From Nitrospirota bacterium (GTDB taxonomy: Bacteria; Nitrospirota; UBA9217): a stretch of DNA of 13,502 bases. Both the position numbers and the translations under genes were made by a program. The notes under the pieces were generated by a model, which saw only the letters and a program-made list of their open reading frames with translations, had not been told where the DNA came from and did no database searches. Location of the stretch: the NCBI GenBank assembly GCA_027456925.1, contig DAIDTZ010000226.1:1-13502 (forward strand), in the 5' to 3' direction. This document shows positions 6,114-13,091 of the stretch, one piece after another (the first letter of the stretch is position 1; each line of letters opens with the position of its first letter).

Positions 6114-6797
6114 ATGCATGCCCTTATCATAAAGAATGTTTTTAGCGAAGGCCCGGGAACCATCGAGGACCATCTTCGTTCCGCCTCAGTGCCGTACACC
6201 ATCGTCGATCTGAGCATCGGCGATCACGCGCCCAACCTGGACTCCGTTACCCATGTGGTCATCATGGGCGGCCCCATGGCCATCTACGAGATGGACCGTC
6301 ATCCCTTCCTCACGGGCGAAGCGCAGCTTGTCAGTGCGGCGATCAAGGCGAACAAACGCGTTCTCGGCGTGTGCCTCGGAGCGCAGATGCTGGCCCACGT
6401 GCTTGGCGCCAGGGTCTATCCGGGGACGAGCAAGGAGATCGGGTGGTATGAGGTGGCGCTTACGCAGGAAGGAGCACAAGATCCCATCCTGTCGATGCTT
6501 GCGCTGCCCGGTAGAAGTATTGCCCAGGTTTTTCAATGGCATGGCGATACCTTCGATCTGCCCCATGAGGCCGTGCGGCTGGCGTCGTCTGACATCTATC
6601 CGAATCAGGCGTTCCGCTATGGAAACGGCGTCTATGGACTGCAGTTTCATATCGAGGTCACCCCGGCCATTGTCCATGCCTGGCTTTCCCCTGAGAAGGG
6701 AATCGATTTTGCGGCCGTAACAGCGGATTCGGAAAGAATCTACGGCGCCTACCGGAAGCGGGCCGGGAAATTCTATGAACGTTTTTTCGGAAAATAG
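6114..6797 (+). CDS. Class I glutamine amidotransferase domain protein
   Basis: This 227-residue protein is a stand-alone type 1 GATase, resembling the amidotransferase part of GMP synthase. It should hydrolyse glutamine and deliver ammonia to an acceptor, or act as a peptidase-like relative; the acceptor cannot be read from sequence. The catalytic triad is complete: nucleophile C87 in GVCLGAQ, and H179 with E181 in QFHIEV. The oxyanion region MGGPMAIYE (51-59), the EIGWYEV segment (108-114) and WHGDTF (142-147) are typical of the GuaA-like subgroup of stand-alone proteins. AGAGG at 6102-6106 lies 7 nt before the ATG and is a weak ribosome site. It follows the DUF4177-like gene by 15 bp and shares its promoter. 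There is no synthetase partner domain in the window. It is cytoplasmic. Confidence 0.88.
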   Translation: MHALIIKNVFSEGPGTIEDHLRSASVPYTIVDLSIGDHAPNLDSVTHVVIMGGPMAIYEMDRHPFLTGEAQLVSAAIKANKRVLGVCLGAQMLAHVLGARVYPGTSKEIGWYEVALTQEGAQDPILSMLALPGRSIAQVFQWHGDTFDLPHEAVRLASSDIYPNQAFRYGNGVYGLQFHIEVTPAIVHAWLSPEKGIDFAAVTADSERIYGAYRKRAGKFYERFFGK

Positions 6798-6801
6798 GGC
6801 T

Positions 6802-6828
6802 GGCAAAAGCGGCAGTTTTGTTTTTGCT
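6802..6828 (+). terminator. Hairpin after the amidotransferase gene, weak terminator candidate
   Basis: Bases 6802-6810 can pair with 6820-6828 (nine pairs, two of them G-U; GCAAAA against TTTTGC in the middle) around a 9-nt loop. The T run is inside the 3' arm and is not followed by more T residues, so this is not a standard intrinsic terminator. Confidence 0.25.
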
Positions 6829-6858
6829 GCGATGGAGTCAACCAGTCGCGCGCCGTTC

Positions 6859-6887
6859 CCTTGTCAAAACGTTAATAATTGACAAGG
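6859..6887. promoter_or_regulatory. Perfect inverted repeat overlapping the gspC -35 box, likely operator
   Basis: CCTTGTCAA (6859-6867) and TTGACAAGG (6879-6887) are perfect 9-bp inverted copies with an 11-bp spacer. The arm centres are 20 bp apart, about two helical turns, which suits a dimeric regulator binding one face of the DNA. The right arm contains the whole TTGACA -35 hexamer, so a bound protein would block RNA polymerase. Each arm also holds a TTG-N-CAA core that is itself palindromic. No T tract follows, so it is not a terminator. Confidence 0.6.
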
Positions 6888-6907
6888 AGGAGGGTAAAGA
6901 GTATAAT
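6879..6907 (+). promoter_or_regulatory. Full-consensus sigma70 promoter of the T2SS cluster
   Basis: TTGACA (6879-6884) and TATAAT (6902-6907) are both perfect matches and are separated by the optimal 17 bp. Transcription should begin near 6913-6914, 38-39 nt before gspC. Perfect natural promoters are uncommon, and the overlapping inverted repeat suggests that this one is strong but repressed. Confidence 0.82.
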
Positions 6908-6912
6908 TTACA

Positions 6913-6930
6913 ATGGATTTGGAGAGATAA
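6913..6930 (+). other. Five-codon mini-ORF in the gspC leader (MDLER)
   Basis: ATG at 6913 begins 5 nt after the -10 box, where transcription is expected to start, and is followed by four codons and TAA (6928-6930). It would be a leaderless mini-ORF ending 21 nt before the gspC start and in the same frame. It may be a coincidence. Confidence 0.3.
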
Positions 6931-6941
6931 GGGCGTTCTCC
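6921..6941 (+). repeat. Hairpin element, copy 2 (gspC leader)
   Basis: The element begins GGAGAGA and ends GCGTTCTCC, with GGAGA (6921-6925) able to pair with TCTCC (6937-6941). It matches the element at 2257-2277 at 17 of 21 positions. It ends 10 nt before the gspC start codon and overlaps the end of the mini-ORF, so it could influence gspC translation. Confidence 0.45.
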
Positions 6942-6951
6942 TACTTATGTC

Positions 6952-7782
6952 ATGAAAGAAAAAACATTGTATACATTGGTCCTTGCGGCGCTTCTCACGA
7001 TTTCCGCGTATTTTCTCGCTGATACCGTGGATGCGATGATCGGCAGGAGCCTCGAAGCCGCGCCGACGTATACGGCGCCCCTGGAAGGCGACCGTCCTGC
7101 TCTGCAGCCGCGCCGTGAACTGAGCGAGTATTCTTCCATTCTGGACCGAGGCCTCTTCGGTGAAGGCAAGGGCCCGTCGAGCGCCCCTGCAGCGGTACAA
7201 TCAGTGTCGTACAAACTCATCGGCACGGTGGAAGGCGAGCAATTTGCCGGAGCTGTGCTGGAGGACAGCACGGGCCAGGCTTTCTACCGCATGAACCAGA
7301 AGCTGCCCGACGGATCGGCCATTGTGCAGGTGATGCGCGACAAGGTCCTCATCAAAAGGGCTGACGGTTCGACTGTCCCCGTGGAAATTGTCGATGATAC
7401 CAAGATCGTCTCCATGCAGAAGCCAGGCTCGAACGTGGACGCCGGCGTGCAGAAGCTTGGAAACGGAAAATTTGCCGTGGACCAGAAGGAAATTCTCGCG
7501 AGCACCGAGAACATGGGCCAGATCCTGACCCAGGCGAGGGCCTTGCCCTACCAGGAGCAGGGGAAAACGATAGGGTTCAAGATCAGCGAGATCGTTCCCG
7601 GCAGCATCTACCAAAAGATCGGGCTCCAGAACGGCGACGTTATCCAGAAGGTCAATTCACAGGACGTTGACGATCCGGCGAAATTTTTCCAGCTCTATCA
7701 GGGACTCAAGAACGAACGGAGCATTTCAATCGATCTGATCCGGGGCGGCCAGCGCCAGACACTGACGTACGATATACGGTGA
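6952..7782 (+). CDS. gspC: Type II secretion system inner-membrane protein GspC with PDZ domain
   Basis: GspC links the inner-membrane platform to the secretin GspD and helps select substrates. The 276-residue protein has a short cytoplasmic start, one membrane segment (about 6-24) and a periplasmic remainder. A homology-region domain spans about 60-150, with SSILDRGLFG (61-70) in the usual position of the family's (N/R)-(I/L)-FG motif and YKLIGTVEG (87-95) after it. A PDZ domain occupies about 185-276, with ISEIVPGSIYQKIGLQNGDVI (211-231) as its core. The length is normal. No Shine-Dalgarno sequence precedes the ATG, and no other in-frame start exists after the TAA at 6928-6930, so this start is forced. 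The gene is the first of the cluster and sits behind a consensus promoter with a likely operator. gspD follows after a 160-bp spacer that contains a large inverted repeat. Confidence 0.9.
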   Translation: MKEKTLYTLVLAALLTISAYFLADTVDAMIGRSLEAAPTYTAPLEGDRPALQPRRELSEYSSILDRGLFGEGKGPSSAPAAVQSVSYKLIGTVEGEQFAGAVLEDSTGQAFYRMNQKLPDGSAIVQVMRDKVLIKRADGSTVPVEIVDDTKIVSMQKPGSNVDAGVQKLGNGKFAVDQKEILASTENMGQILTQARALPYQEQGKTIGFKISEIVPGSIYQKIGLQNGDVIQKVNSQDVDDPAKFFQLYQGLKNERSISIDLIRGGQRQTLTYDIR

Positions 7783-7819
7783 ACAGATAAAGGTTCCAAG
7801 ACCAGCTTCCAGCTTCAAC

Positions 7820-7891
7820 CAAAATCCAAATAACAAATCGAGCATTTGTTTAGAGGATGACTGCTTGGCTCGATTTTCGATTTGGATTTTG
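7820..7891. repeat. Large imperfect inverted repeat between gspC and gspD
   Basis: Two 24-bp arms (7820-7843 and 7868-7891) pair at 12 + 8 positions around an internal mismatch of 4 bp, with a 24-nt loop. The outer block is CAAAATCCAAAT against ATTTGGATTTTG; the inner one is AATCGAGC against GCTCGATT. The arms are made of degenerate CAAAT-like words. No T tract follows, so it is probably not a terminator; a small dispersed palindromic element or an mRNA-processing hairpin is more likely. Confidence 0.75.
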
Positions 7892-7930
7892 ATATTTTAT
7901 TATCTTCATGATGTATCCATATCTGTTGCC

Positions 7931-7936
7931 GGGAGG
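7931..7936 (+). promoter_or_regulatory. Ribosome binding site that fixes the GTG start of gspD
   Basis: GGGAGG lies 6 nt before GTG 7943. An upstream in-frame TTG (7865) has no ribosome site, would lie inside the inverted repeat and would place 26 extra residues in front of a perfect signal peptide, so it is rejected. Confidence 0.85.
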
Positions 7937-7942
7937 ACAAGA

Positions 7943-10090
7943 GTGAAAAAAACTGTAGCCCTGCTGCTCGTGATAGGGCTCGTGAACGCGCCAGCGGTAT
8001 TTGCACAAGAAACGGCACTGACTCCCTCCGCCCCTTCCGGCAAGACCGATGCGAAAAACGTCAAAGCCAACGACGACTTTGTAACCCTGAACTTCACGAA
8101 TATCGACATCAGCGCTCTGGTGAAAGTAATGAGCGAGCTGACCCACCGAAACTTCCTGCTTGATGAGCGCGTGACCGGCAAGGTTACGATCATGACGCCG
8201 AAGAAAATATCCCCCGAAGAAGCTTATCAGGTCTTCCTCTCCGCTCTCGAAATAAAAGGGTTCACCGCAATCGAGGACGGCACGGTCACCCGGATCATTC
8301 CCGCGGCAATGGCGCGCCAGAGCGGCCTCAAAGTGGTAGAAGACGGCCACATGCAGGGTGAGGGGTACGTGACCAAGCTCATCCGGCTGAACTACGTAAA
8401 CCCCCAGGAGATCGTCCGGACGCTAGCCCCGCTCATTACCAAAGACGGCACCATCATCGCGTATCCCACGACGAACTCCATCATCATCACCGATTCGGTG
8501 TCCAATATCAGGAGGATCGAGAGTCTTCTCCGCGTCATGGATGTGGCCGCACCGGAAGGGAAAGGAAAGATCAACGTCTATTACCTCAAAAACGCGAACT
8601 CGGAAGACATGGGCAAGCTGATGCAGGCGCTCGTGTCGCGGCTTCCCGTGCCGCCAGCGGGCGGGATGTTGCCGGTCAGCCCTTCCACGATCCTCGAAGG
8701 TCCGGTCAACATCACTTCGGACAAAGCGACGAATTCTCTCATCATTGTCGCTTCGCCGGGCGATTACGAGACAGTGAAGGACGTCATCCAGAAGCTGGAC
8801 ATCAGGCGCCGCCAGGTTTATGTCGAGGTCGCCATTATTGAGATGAGCCTGGCAAAGCAGCGTGACCTCGGGTTCGAGTTCCAGGCGGCAAACCTGAACC
8901 AGCTTGAAGGCAGCAACAATGTGACCACGATCGGCGGGACAAATTTCGGAACCATCGGCAGCGTGGTGGCCGGCGGCCCCGCAGCACTCGCGTCAATGAA
9001 CGGCCTGGCCGTAGGCGCCGTGAAAGGGACTTTCAAGTATAATGGCGTTGAGTATTTGAATATCGGCGCTCTCCTCCACGCGCTCGAGACCGACGGCGAC
9101 GTGAACGTGCTCTCGACGCCCAACATCCTCACCATGGACAACCAAAAGGCCGAGATCATGGTGGGTGAGAACATCCCCTTTGTGACCGGCCAGAGCCAGA
9201 CCGCGGCGACAGCAGGCAGTCTTTTCACCCAGATCGACCGGAGAGACGTGGGCATCACCCTGAAACTTACGCCCCAGATCGCCTCAGACGACAATGTGCG
9301 CCTCGAGGTCTATCAGGAAATTTCCGATATAACGCAAACTCCCGGGCTCAACCCGAACATCGTGGGCCCCAGCACCAGCAAGCGCTCGGCAAGCACCACG
9401 GTGATGGTAAAGGACCGCCAGACCATGGTCATCGGCGGCCTTATGCGCGACAACGTTGTCTCGTCGACTTCGAAGGTGCCATTCCTTGGCGATATCCCCA
9501 TTCTCGGCTGGTTCTTCAAGACCAAGACGACCAAGGTAGAGAAGACGGACCTCATGATATTTATCACTCCCTACATTATCAAGAACGAGGGCGAGGCCAG
9601 CGACCTGACCAGGCGGAAAAACGATACGCTTGAGGATTTCCGTAAAGAGTACCGCATCCAGAAAAAGAGCTACGAGCCTGTTATTCTTTCGCCGAAAACA
9701 AGCGAAAAAGCAGAACAACCGTCCACAACAGCGCCGGCCAAGGCTGAAGAAATGCCGGCATCGGAAATGAAATCGAACGCAGTCACCACGGCGCCTGCGA
9801 ATGCCGCACCGGCAACGGCGACGGAAAAGTATGCACCGGAGCTGAAGTCGAACGCCGTGACCACTGCTCCCGCTAATGTCGGGCCGGTCAAAGAAGTGGC
9901 AAAGCCGGTGACGGAGTTGAAAACGGAAGATTCCGCCGCCGCTCCCGTCAAAACCGCGCCCGTCCAGCCCGAGACGCAGCAGACGCAGCCCCTCTTCGAG
10001 TTAAAGTCCAACGCCGTGCCTTCAACCTCTGCAACGCCCACGACGCAGCTTCCCGCGCCTGCCGGGATCCCGAAAGAGGGAGTGCGGTGA
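7943..10090 (+). CDS. gspD: Type II secretion system outer-membrane secretin GspD
   Basis: GspD forms the multimeric outer-membrane channel through which folded proteins leave. From the GTG start it is 715 residues. Residues 1-21 are a signal peptide (MKKTVALLLV start, hydrophobic core, cleavage near VFA-Q). An N0 domain spans about 45-120, and two secretin N-type domains follow at about 143-200 and 207-288. The secretin core runs from about 289 to 545, with QVYVEVAIIEMS (291-302), NVLSTPNILTMDNQKAEIMVGENIPF (388-413), VMVKDRQTMVIGGL (487-500) and VPFLGDIPILGWFF (512-525). Canonical T2SS secretins have three such N repeats after N0, so one seems absent. The 150-residue C-terminal tail is rich in Pro, Ala, Lys and Thr and carries four units of about 25 residues anchored on ELKSNAV, in place of a recognisable pilotin-binding S domain. 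The stop overlaps the gspE start by 4 bp, which indicates translational coupling. Confidence 0.93.
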   Translation: MKKTVALLLVIGLVNAPAVFAQETALTPSAPSGKTDAKNVKANDDFVTLNFTNIDISALVKVMSELTHRNFLLDERVTGKVTIMTPKKISPEEAYQVFLSALEIKGFTAIEDGTVTRIIPAAMARQSGLKVVEDGHMQGEGYVTKLIRLNYVNPQEIVRTLAPLITKDGTIIAYPTTNSIIITDSVSNIRRIESLLRVMDVAAPEGKGKINVYYLKNANSEDMGKLMQALVSRLPVPPAGGMLPVSPSTILEGPVNITSDKATNSLIIVASPGDYETVKDVIQKLDIRRRQVYVEVAIIEMSLAKQRDLGFEFQAANLNQLEGSNNVTTIGGTNFGTIGSVVAGGPAALASMNGLAVGAVKGTFKYNGVEYLNIGALLHALETDGDVNVLSTPNILTMDNQKAEIMVGENIPFVTGQSQTAATAGSLFTQIDRRDVGITLKLTPQIASDDNVRLEVYQEISDITQTPGLNPNIVGPSTSKRSASTTVMVKDRQTMVIGGLMRDNVVSSTSKVPFLGDIPILGWFFKTKTTKVEKTDLMIFITPYIIKNEGEASDLTRRKNDTLEDFRKEYRIQKKSYEPVILSPKTSEKAEQPSTTAPAKAEEMPASEMKSNAVTTAPANAAPATATEKYAPELKSNAVTTAPANVGPVKEVAKPVTELKTEDSAAAPVKTAPVQPETQQTQPLFELKSNAVPSTSATPTTQLPAPAGIPKEGVR
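9764..10018 (+). repeat. Coding tandem repeat in the GspD tail (ELKSNAV units)
   Basis: Four units begin at residues 608 (EMKSNAV), 633 (ELKSNAV), 658 (ELKTEDS, degenerate) and 686 (ELKSNAV), spaced 25, 25 and 28 residues apart. The first two continue with the same TTAPAN. The last is the end of the series, 23 residues before the C-terminus. Codons differ between copies, so it is selected or old rather than a fresh DNA duplication. Confidence 0.8.
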
Positions 10091-11772
10091 GACGCTTGCT
10101 TGGCGAGATACTCGTTGAGTCCGGGCTTTCACCGGAGCGGCTCAAGAAAGTGCTCGACCTCCAGAAAAAACGGGGGGGCCGGCTCGGCACGCTCCTCATG
10201 CGCCTCAACTTCGTGACGGAGGAAGACGTACTCAAAGCGCTCGGCCAGCAGCTCGGCCTTCCCTATCAAGCGGATCTGGGCGACATCGACCGGGAACTCG
10301 CGCTGAAACTGCCCATCACGTATGCGAAAAAAGCCGTCGTCCTGCCGCTTCGGCGCGATAACGGCACGATCCTCGCGGCCACGTCGGAGCCGCTCAACCT
10401 TTCCACGCTCGATGATCTTGCCGCGCTGCTCGGTTCCGATATTACCCTGTGTCTCGCGCCATCTGAAAAGCTCCTTGATACCTTAAACCGTCTTCACAGC
10501 GAGGACATGAACAAGGCGGAGGACACCGTTCACGAGATGGAAGAGGAAGACCTTTCCTTTCTTGCCGCTGAACTCGATGAGCCGACGGACCTGCTCGAAG
10601 TCACCGACGACGCCCCGATCATCCGGCTCGTGAACTCGCTCCTGTCCCAGGCCATCCGCGAACGGGCAAGCGACATCCATATCGAACCTTTTGAAAAAGA
10701 GATGATCGCGCGGTTCCGCATCGACGGTATTCTGTACAACATCCTGACGATCCAGAAACGGTACCAGGCCAGCATCGCGTCGCGCGTCAAGATCATGTCC
10801 GGCCTCAACATCGCCGAGAAGCGGCTGCCCCAGGATGGCGGCATGCGCATCAAGATCGGCGGCAGGGACGTCGACATCCGCGTGTCCATCGTGCCCACGG
10901 CGTTCGGCGAGCGCATCGTGCTGCGTCTCCTGTACCGAGAGAGCGCCCTCCTGCCGCTCGACCAGATCGGTTTTACCGGAGATACCATGACGAGATTCAA
11001 CGACATGATCGTACGGCCCCACGGAATTGTTCTCGTGACCGGCCCCACGGGCAGCGGTAAAACCACGACCCTCTATGCGTCGCTTTCGAAGATCAATTCG
11101 CCGGACAAGAACATCATCACGATCGAAGACCCGATCGAGTACCAGCTCAAGGGCATCGGCCAGATCCAGGTGAACGCCAAGATCCAGCTGACCTTCGCCG
11201 CGGGCCTCCGCTCCGTCCTGCGGCAGGACCCGGACGTGATCCTCGTGGGCGAGATCCGCGACTCGGAGACCGCCGAGATAGCGATCCAGGCCGCGCTTAC
11301 CGGCCACCTCGTGTTTTCCACGCTCCACACGAACGACGCAGCCGGCGCGGTCACCAGGCTTCTCGACATGAAGATCGAACCGTTCCTCATTTCCTCCTCG
11401 GTCATCGGCATCCTCGCTCAGCGGCTGGTGCGCGTGCTCTGCAAAGAGTGCCGGGAGCCTTACCAGATGACGCCGGGCGAGATCGCCGAACTCGAGATCA
11501 AGACCGGCGCGGACGGCACCACCGTGTACCGGGCAAAAGGCTGCGTTGCCTGCTTTAACACCGGCTATCTCGGCAGAAGCGCGATTTACGAACTCCTTAA
11601 TGTGGACGACGAAATGCGGCAGCTGATCATGAAAAACACCGACGCAACGACGATAAAAGCGCTGGCTATGGAACGGGGCATGCGTACGCTTCGTCAGGAC
11701 GGCGCGGCCCGCGTGCTTGCCGGCATCACGTCCGTGGATGAAGTCGTGCGCGTGACACAGAAGGAATCATAA
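10087..11772 (+). CDS. gspE: Type II secretion system ATPase GspE
   Basis: GspE is the cytoplasmic hexameric ATPase that drives pseudopilus assembly. It is 561 residues from a GTG start that overlaps the gspD stop (GTGA). An N-terminal domain of the MshEN/GspE-N type covers about 1-130 (RLGTLLMRLNFVTEEDVLKAL at 32-52). A second N domain begins near 175 with PIIRLVNSLLSQAI and ASDIHIEP (194-201). The ATPase core has the Walker A GPTGSGKT (319-326), the Asp box at ITIEDPIEYQ (344-353), the Walker B region DVILVGEIRD (383-392, E389) and the His box TGHLVFSTLHTND (405-417). A zinc-binding tetracysteine (C452, C455, C486, C489) is complete; it is a hallmark of GspE/PilB-type enzymes. No key residue is missing. 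It is followed by an 88-bp spacer with an inverted repeat before gspF. A PilB is the alternative, but the gene order favours GspE. Confidence 0.94.
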   Translation: MRRLLGEILVESGLSPERLKKVLDLQKKRGGRLGTLLMRLNFVTEEDVLKALGQQLGLPYQADLGDIDRELALKLPITYAKKAVVLPLRRDNGTILAATSEPLNLSTLDDLAALLGSDITLCLAPSEKLLDTLNRLHSEDMNKAEDTVHEMEEEDLSFLAAELDEPTDLLEVTDDAPIIRLVNSLLSQAIRERASDIHIEPFEKEMIARFRIDGILYNILTIQKRYQASIASRVKIMSGLNIAEKRLPQDGGMRIKIGGRDVDIRVSIVPTAFGERIVLRLLYRESALLPLDQIGFTGDTMTRFNDMIVRPHGIVLVTGPTGSGKTTTLYASLSKINSPDKNIITIEDPIEYQLKGIGQIQVNAKIQLTFAAGLRSVLRQDPDVILVGEIRDSETAEIAIQAALTGHLVFSTLHTNDAAGAVTRLLDMKIEPFLISSSVIGILAQRLVRVLCKECREPYQMTPGEIAELEIKTGADGTTVYRAKGCVACFNTGYLGRSAIYELLNVDDEMRQLIMKNTDATTIKALAMERGMRTLRQDGAARVLAGITSVDEVVRVTQKES

Positions 11773-11789
11773 CCGAGGCAGGAGCGGGA

Positions 11790-11849
11790 AGTTCGGAGTT
11801 GGTCGTGCACTGCGTAAATCTCCGAACTACGAACACCCGACTCCCAACT
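11790..11849. repeat. Inverted repeat with alternative pairings between gspE and gspF
   Basis: AGTTCGGAG (11790-11798) is perfectly complementary to CTCCGAACT (11820-11828), with a 21-nt loop. The longer 5' arm (11790-11802) can instead pair with 11837-11849 (11 of 13, plus one G-U pair). The two pairings exclude one another. The arms are made of degenerate words of the CGAACTCC type. The 3' arm ends 11 nt before gspF. Confidence 0.65.
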
Positions 11850-11860
11850 GATTTAAAACC

Positions 11861-13081
11861 ATGCCCGTATTCGAATATAAAGGCGTTACTGCCACAGGGA
11901 AAAAGGTCTCCGGCGTCCAGGACGGCGACGGGCTGAAGGCCGTCAAGACGAAGCTGAAGAAAGAGGGCGTGATCGTTCTCGAGATCCGCGAAGGCTCGTC
12001 CATGAGCGCCGCGCGGCGGGGGAACCTTTCCTTCTCCTTCGGCAGCCGGGTGAAGCTCAGCGACCTTGCGAACACCACGCGCCAGCTTGCAACGCTCCTG
12101 TCCTCCGGCCTCCCCCTGATGGACGCGCTGTCCGTGCTCGTTGAGCAGGAAGAGACCGAAGCCCTCAAGGGGGCGCTGTCCTCCGTGCGCGACAGCGTGC
12201 GCGAAGGCGCATCGCTTGCCGACGCGCTCAAGAGCAACCCGAAAGCTTTTTCGCAGCTCTATGTCAACATGGTCACCGCGGGCGAATCGAGCGGGACCCT
12301 GGAAGTCACGCTTGACCGGCTTGCGGATTTCCTCGACGAGCAGGTGAGGTTCCGGGGCAGGATCTCCGCCGCGCTGGCCTACCCCGCGTTCATGACTGTG
12401 ATCGGCATCGGGATGCTTTTTTTCATCTTCAGCTTTGTGATGCCCCGCGTCGTCGGCATGTTCCAGGATATGAAACAGCAGCTCCCGCTTATCACATTGC
12501 TGCTTCTGGGCATTGTGCGGTTCCTGTCGACGTTTTGGTGGGCGCTTATTCTGGCCGTTGCCGGCGGAGTGTACTACTTCCGGCGGTATGCGCGGACGCA
12601 GGCGGGCAGGGAAAACATCGATGCCCGGCTCCTCCGCATGCCGGTTTTCGGCGGCCTCATCAGGATGATCGCGGTATCGAGGTTCACGCGCACGCTCGGA
12701 ACGCTGCTGGAAAGCGGCGTGCCGACCCTGACGGCGCTCGATATCGTCAAGAACGTGATCGGCAACACGGTGCTCGCGAATGCCATACAGCAGGCCCGTG
12801 AAAACGTCCGCGAGGGCGAACCCATCGCCGATCCGCTCAAGAGGAGCGGCCTGTTCCCGCCGGTCGTCGTGCAGATGGTCGCGGTGGGAGAGAAGAGCGG
12901 AGAGCTGGAAAAAATGCTGCTCAAGATATCCGATTCTTTCGACCGCACCGTTGAAACGCGCCTTACGGGGCTCATGGCGCTGATGGAACCGGTCATTATC
13001 CTGGTCATGGGACTGATCATCGGCTTCGTCGTGATCGCCATTATGCTGCCGATGCTCCAGATGAGCTCGGGGGCGCAGTAA
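11861..13081 (+). CDS. gspF: Type II secretion system inner-membrane platform protein GspF
   Basis: GspF is the polytopic inner-membrane protein that couples the ATPase to pseudopilin assembly. The 406-residue product begins MPVFEYKGVTATGKKVSG, the standard family opening, so the start is secure. There are two T2SSF helical domains: about 70-195, with RQLATLLSSGLPLMDAL (74-90), and about 272-395, with SRFTRTLGTLLESGVPTLTAL (273-293). In each, a GE-(S/K)-SG motif follows (GESSG 141-145; GEKSG 343-347). Membrane segments are seen at about 172-194, 221-240 and 372-397. Length is normal. No Shine-Dalgarno sequence precedes the ATG, so translation may depend on ribosomes finishing gspE or on an unusual initiation. 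Spacers with inverted repeats flank it on both sides. Confidence 0.94.
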   Translation: MPVFEYKGVTATGKKVSGVQDGDGLKAVKTKLKKEGVIVLEIREGSSMSAARRGNLSFSFGSRVKLSDLANTTRQLATLLSSGLPLMDALSVLVEQEETEALKGALSSVRDSVREGASLADALKSNPKAFSQLYVNMVTAGESSGTLEVTLDRLADFLDEQVRFRGRISAALAYPAFMTVIGIGMLFFIFSFVMPRVVGMFQDMKQQLPLITLLLLGIVRFLSTFWWALILAVAGGVYYFRRYARTQAGRENIDARLLRMPVFGGLIRMIAVSRFTRTLGTLLESGVPTLTALDIVKNVIGNTVLANAIQQARENVREGEPIADPLKRSGLFPPVVVQMVAVGEKSGELEKMLLKISDSFDRTVETRLTGLMALMEPVIILVMGLIIGFVVIAIMLPMLQMSSGAQ

Positions 13082-13091
13082 AACGATTTTA

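Noticed and set aside
6839..6867. A divergent promoter using TTGACA on the minus strand of the left repeat arm
   Set aside because: At the 17-bp position the minus strand reads TGGTTG, which is not a -10 box, and no minus-strand gene starts there.
6859..6887. Reading the gspC upstream inverted repeat as a terminator of the amidotransferase gene
   Set aside because: No T tract follows either arm on either strand, and the right arm is the -35 box of a consensus promoter.
7898..7903. TATTAT as the -10 of an internal gspD promoter
   Set aside because: The -35 position holds only TTTCGA (3/6), and AT-rich spacer DNA makes single hexamers uninformative.
7865..7942. Upstream extension of gspD to TTG 7865
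   Set aside because: It adds 26 residues in front of a textbook signal peptide, starts at the edge of an inverted repeat arm and has no ribosome site, while GTG 7943 has GGGAGG at 6 nt.
10483..11328. A 281-codon minus-strand frame opposite gspE
   Set aside because: It runs antisense to the conserved ATPase core and has no recognisable motifs or start signal.
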